DNA of 64,000 nucleotides from Pseudomonadota bacterium (lineage in GTDB: Bacteria > Pseudomonadota > Gammaproteobacteria > Steroidobacterales > Steroidobacteraceae): contig JANXUT010000053.1 of NCBI GenBank assembly GCA_025356075.1, positions 62,001 through 126,000 of the forward strand, in the 5' to 3' direction. Shown piece after piece: positions 60,665 through 64,000 of the stretch (position 1 is the first letter of the stretch; every line of letters starts with the position of its first letter). The notes beneath the pieces are model-generated. The model was not told the origin of the DNA. It did not search any database and saw only the letters and a program-made list of their open reading frames with translations. Both the position numbers and the translations under genes were made by a program.

Positions 60665-63114
60665 CGTACTTCCTCGGACTCGATCGCACCCTCCTGTGGC
60701 TGGCGGGGCGGCTCCTGTCGCTGTGGGTGCGGCCAACCGCCTTGCCGGTCGATGAAGCCGAGCGGCTGCGCGGCCGCGGCCGGCGGGTGCTCTACGTGCT
60801 CGAGCGCCGCTCGCTGACCGACCTGCTCGCGCTCGCCATCGTCTGCCGGCGCATCGGGCTTCCCTCGCCACTGCGCGGGTTCAAGCTCGGCGCGATCCGC
60901 GAGGCGCGCACCGTCATCGGGCTCGAGCGCAAGCACGGGTGGCTGCGCTCGCGCCCGGATCGGCGCATCCCCGGGCGCCTGACCAGGATCGTCGCCGCCG
61001 CCTGGGCGCTCGGTGACTTCGAGGTCGACCTCGTCCCGGTCTCGGTGTTCTGGGGCCGCGCGCCCGGCAAGGAGGGGTCCTGGTTCGGGCTCATGTTCAG
61101 CGAGAGCTGGACGCTCGTCGGTCCCTTCCGGCGCTTCCTCTCGACCCTCGTCAATGGCAGGCGAACTCTGGTGCGCTTCAGCGACCCCGCCTCGCTCGGC
61201 GACCTCCTCGATGGCCAGGAGCCCCGCCGCGGCAGCCGGCGGGTGACGCGGCTCATGCGCATGGAGTTCAGAAACGCCCGCGCCGCGGTCATTGGCCCCG
61301 ACCTCTCGCACCGACGCACCGTCATCGCCGAGGTGCTCGCGAAGCGCGCCGTGCGCGCCGCCGTCGCGCTCGAGGTGCGCGACCGGAACTTGAGCCGGCG
61401 CGAGGCGCTCATGCAGGCGCGACGCTTCGCCTACGAGATCGCCGCCGACATCTCGCCGCGCTTCGTCGCCTTCGCGGCGGGCATGCTGCACCGGATCTGG
61501 AATCGCCTCTACGACGGCGTCGAGGTGCTGAACGCCGAGCGGCTCGAGCTCGCGGGCCAGGGCGCGCAGGTCGTCTACGTGCCCTGCCACCGCAGCCACA
61601 TGGACTACCTGCTGCTGTCCTACGTGATCTACAGCCGTGGCTTTGCCGTGCCGCACATCGCCGGCGGCATCAACCTCAACCTGCCCGTCATCGGCCGGTT
61701 CCTGCGGAAGGGCGGCGCGTTCTTCCTGCGCCGCAGCTTCAAGGGCAACTCGCTCTACCCGGTCGTGTTCATGACCTACCTCAGCGTCATGATGGCGCGC
61801 GGCCACCCGATCGAGTACTTCATCGAGGGCGGACGCAGCCGCACGGGGCGCCTGCTGTGGCCGAAGACCGGCATGCTCGCGATGACGCTGCGGAGCTTTC
61901 TCGCCGAGCGTTCCCGGCCGGTCGTGTTCGTGCCGGTCTACTTCGGCTACGAGCGCCTGTTCGAGGCCAAGACCTACATCGGCGAGCTGTCGGGGCAACC
62001 GAAGCAGCACGAGTCCGTGCTCGGCCTCCTGCGCGCGCTGCCGAAGCTGCTGAAGCAGCGCTTCGGTCGCGTGTTCGTGAGCTTCGGCGAGCCCATCGCG
62101 CTCGAGCCGCAGCTCGATGCGCTTGCACCGGGCTGGCGCACCGAGCGCGAGGTGCGCCCGCCGTGGCTTGGCGCCGCAGTCGATCAGCTCGCGCGCACGA
62201 TCCAGTGCCGCGTGAACTCGGCCGCGGCGATTTCGCCGGTTGGGCTCCTCAGCCTCTCGCTCCTGTCGATGCCCCGCCATGCCATGGCCGAGGCCGACCT
62301 CGTGCGCCAGCTCGAGCTCTACCGCAGCCTCGCGCGGCTCGCCCCGTACTCGGCCGACGTCTGGTGTACCGATGCCGCGGGCCCCGCGATCATCGACTAC
62401 GGCCGGGAGCTTGGGATCCTCGAGAGCATCCCGCATCCGCTCGGCGCGGTGGTGCGCATGAAGGAGGAGACCGCGATCCTCTCCGCGTACTACCGCAACA
62501 ACATCCTGCACGCCTACGCGCTGCCGAGTCTCATCGCCTGCGCGTTCCTGAACAACGCCGCGATGCGCACCGAGGACGTGCAGCGGCTCGTCTGGCGCAT
62601 CTACCCCTACATCGCCCAGGAGCTCTTCCTGCGCTGGGACGAGGCGGAGGTGCCGGCCGTCGTCGAGCGCCTGCTCGGGGCGCTCGCCGAGCTCGGCCTG
62701 CTCGATCCCACGGCCGATCGCTCGGTCTGGCGGCGGCCGCGCACCGGCGCGACCGAGGCGGTGCAGCTCTCGGTGCTCGCGAACGCGACGCTGCAGGTCA
62801 TCGAGCGCTACTACCTCGCAATCGCGCTCCTCCTGCAGGCCGGGCGCGACGCGATCAACCAGGACGCGCTCGAGAACCGCTGCCACCTGATGGCGAGCCG
62901 GATGTCGCATCTTTATGAGCTGCGCTCGCCCGAGTTCTTCGACAAGACGCTGTTCCGGCAGTTTCTGGATCTTTTGCGTGCGCGCAACGTGATTTCGGTG
63001 GTGGCGGGCGGGCGGCTCAGCTACGACGATGAGCTCCTCGCGGTCGCGGCCGACGCGCAGCTGGTGCTCTCCGAGCAGATCCGCCACAGCATCCTGCAAG
63101 TCACTCACGCATAA
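60661..63114 (+). CDS. plsB: Glycerol-3-phosphate acyltransferase
   Basis: First committed enzyme of phospholipid synthesis, acylating sn-1 of glycerol-3-phosphate. 817 residues as in gammaproteobacterial PlsB. The HX4D motif is H310-RSHM-D315 (VPCHRSHMDYLLLS); GAFFLRRSFKGN, IEYFIEGGRSRTGR and VFVPVYFGYERL are acyltransferase blocks II-IV. GTG start overlapping the nuclease gene. Peripheral inner-membrane protein. Confidence 0.96.
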   Translation: MTYFLGLDRTLLWLAGRLLSLWVRPTALPVDEAERLRGRGRRVLYVLERRSLTDLLALAIVCRRIGLPSPLRGFKLGAIREARTVIGLERKHGWLRSRPDRRIPGRLTRIVAAAWALGDFEVDLVPVSVFWGRAPGKEGSWFGLMFSESWTLVGPFRRFLSTLVNGRRTLVRFSDPASLGDLLDGQEPRRGSRRVTRLMRMEFRNARAAVIGPDLSHRRTVIAEVLAKRAVRAAVALEVRDRNLSRREALMQARRFAYEIAADISPRFVAFAAGMLHRIWNRLYDGVEVLNAERLELAGQGAQVVYVPCHRSHMDYLLLSYVIYSRGFAVPHIAGGINLNLPVIGRFLRKGGAFFLRRSFKGNSLYPVVFMTYLSVMMARGHPIEYFIEGGRSRTGRLLWPKTGMLAMTLRSFLAERSRPVVFVPVYFGYERLFEAKTYIGELSGQPKQHESVLGLLRALPKLLKQRFGRVFVSFGEPIALEPQLDALAPGWRTEREVRPPWLGAAVDQLARTIQCRVNSAAAISPVGLLSLSLLSMPRHAMAEADLVRQLELYRSLARLAPYSADVWCTDAAGPAIIDYGRELGILESIPHPLGAVVRMKEETAILSAYYRNNILHAYALPSLIACAFLNNAAMRTEDVQRLVWRIYPYIAQELFLRWDEAEVPAVVERLLGALAELGLLDPTADRSVWRRPRTGATEAVQLSVLANATLQVIERYYLAIALLLQAGRDAINQDALENRCHLMASRMSHLYELRSPEFFDKTLFRQFLDLLRARNVISVVAGGRLSYDDELLAVAADAQLVLSEQIRHSILQVTHA

Positions 63115-63354
63115 GCCCGCCTCGAAGCGCGGATTTTGCAGTGCAAGATCAAATCACGCTGCGCCGCGTGCTGCATAAGCTCGTCGCGGGCGGGCTATAC
63201 TTCGTGAGCGAAAAGCGCTGCAGCGAACGGCGGCTGGGTGAGAACGCAACAGCCGGGCCGCAGCTTAGGTCGAGCGTCGTCAAGCAGGCACAGAACAATT
63301 GCGCGGAGCGTTGCGAACGTGGTCGCGCACCATCAAAGCCATTTGGGGAAAGCA
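63115..63354. other. Leader region of the DUF1302 gene
   Basis: 240 bases. TGCAGTGCA (63138-63146) matches the PHA-locus palindromes. TATACT (63196-63201) is a good -10 but has only a weak -35 (TGCATA). GGGGAAAGC precedes the ATG at 63355. No small gene is supported. Confidence 0.4.
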
Positions 63355-64000
63355 ATGAACAGGCACGTAGCGGGTCCCCGTCACCTCGAGCTTCGCCGTG
63401 CGATCTCATCGGGGCTCGCGCTCGCGGCGCTCGGCTTCGCGGCCAGCGCCGGCGCATTCGAATTCCAGAACGGGCAGCTGACCGGCAGCCTCGACACCAA
63501 CGTGTCCTACGGCGAGGCGTGGCGCGTGCAGAGCCCGAACCTCGAGCTCATCGGCACCGCCGATGGCGGCACCGGGCGTTCGCCGAACCACGACGACGGC
63601 GACCTCAACTACCGCGCCGGCCGCCCGTTCAGCGAGGCTTTCAAGATCACGAGCGAACTCGCGCTCAAGTACCAGAACTACGGCCTCTTCGCCCGGGGCT
63701 CCGCGCTCTACGACTACGCCGTCGAGAGCCAGAGCACGGAACGGACCCCGCTTTCGAAGGCCGCCAAGAACCTGGCCGGCAGCTACGTGCGCCTGCTCGA
63801 CGCCTTTGCCTACGGCAAGTGGCAGATCGGCAGCCATCCCTTCGAGATCCGCGCCGGCAAGCAGATCGTCAGCTGGGGCGAGAGCACGTTCATCCAGGGC
63901 GGACTCACCGCGGTGAACCCGGTGGACGTCTCGGCGCTGAGGGTCCCGGGCGCCGAACTGAAAGAGGGCTTCCTGCCGCAGATGATGGTGCGCACGACGC
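63355..64000 (+). CDS. DUF1302 family outer-membrane protein, N-terminal part
   Basis: The gene runs off the window end after 215 residues. A signal peptide (ISSGLALAALGFAASAGA) precedes the start of a beta-barrel-like protein (FEFQNGQLTGSLDTNVSYGEAWR, FEIRAGKQIVSWGESTFIQGG). The latter is the DUF1302 signature found in Pseudomonas and relatives, often paired with DUF1329 proteins. Thought to be a surface or lipid-related outer-membrane protein. ATG with GGGGAAA. Confidence 0.88.
   Translation, partial: MNRHVAGPRHLELRRAISSGLALAALGFAASAGAFEFQNGQLTGSLDTNVSYGEAWRVQSPNLELIGTADGGTGRSPNHDDGDLNYRAGRPFSEAFKITSELALKYQNYGLFARGSALYDYAVESQSTERTPLSKAAKNLAGSYVRLLDAFAYGKWQIGSHPFEIRAGKQIVSWGESTFIQGGLTAVNPVDVSALRVPGAELKEGFLPQMMVRTT

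Noticed and set aside
60547-63108. 853-codon open frame antisense to plsB
   Set aside because: Mirror of plsB codon usage, rich in His/Arg/Glu/Ala, no motif; plsB is certain.

Overview
This is a gene-dense, high-GC (roughly 70% by eye) chromosomal segment, most likely from a gammaproteobacterium. The support is a full-length PlsB acyltransferase, TtcA, biosynthetic arginine decarboxylase, GreB, a LemA/TPM operon, a DUF1302-type outer-membrane protein, and a class III polyhydroxyalkanoate (PHA) locus with PhaR and phasin. A lineage near Steroidobacterales, Nevskiales or Chromatiales is a guess from this mix. I saw no rRNA, tRNA, insertion sequence, CRISPR array or prophage module. Many genes start with GTG and are joined by 4-base ATGA/GTGA stop-start overlaps, so translational coupling is the norm.

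Layout. 1-4237: the tail of a LEA14-like gene, then glycogen synthase glgA flanked by two paralogous ATP-grasp ligases. 4280-8128: a secreted M14 metallopeptidase and a PBP7-type endopeptidase, convergent. 8329-12765 (minus): a tight five-gene operon encoding an S51/GAT-like protein, an esterase, a third ATP-grasp ligase, a second esterase and a cupin. 12848-14965: an S9 peptidase. 14971-18037: the PHA locus (phaR, phasin, phaE, phaC), with TGC-N3-GCA palindromes at the phaR, phasin and phaEC upstream regions. 18302-24831: a six-gene co-directional run (M32 carboxypeptidase, ttcA, a dual-specificity phosphatase/ADP-ribosylglycohydrolase fusion, a zinc peptidase, a fourth ATP-grasp ligase, apt). 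24838-32669: small transport, repair and housekeeping genes (TMEM175-like channel, GST, glycerophosphodiesterase, HAD, Nudix, kinase, AhpD-like) and several unknowns, with a CRP-type palindrome at 30468. 32772-40035: SF1 helicase, a Tat-exported flavoprotein, an exported amidohydrolase, a lipoprotein with a methyltransferase-like fold, and a glycine-rich RRM protein behind a 515-base leader/intergenic region. 40551-45871: arginine decarboxylase, mercaptopyruvate sulfurtransferase, homospermidine synthase, greB and an isolated 64-residue gene with a strong double terminator. 46034-50551: methyltransferase, LemA-TPM-TPM-L,D-transpeptidase operon, thioesterase. 50660-59118: glycosyltransferase, an orphan contractile tail-sheath gene, a fused HyuA-HyuB hydantoinase and a cyclic-nucleotide-regulated patatin. 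59202-64000: alkyltransferase-like protein, hydrolase, lipoprotein, GIY-YIG nuclease, plsB and the start of a DUF1302 gene.

The best candidates for an undescribed system are the 8329-12765 operon, which combines ligase, serine hydrolase and cupin activities suited to making and breaking an amide- or ester-linked metabolite, and the 20712-24319 set, where an ADP-ribosylglycohydrolase fusion is followed by a zinc peptidase/ATP-grasp pair. The solitary intact sheath gene is the other clear oddity.
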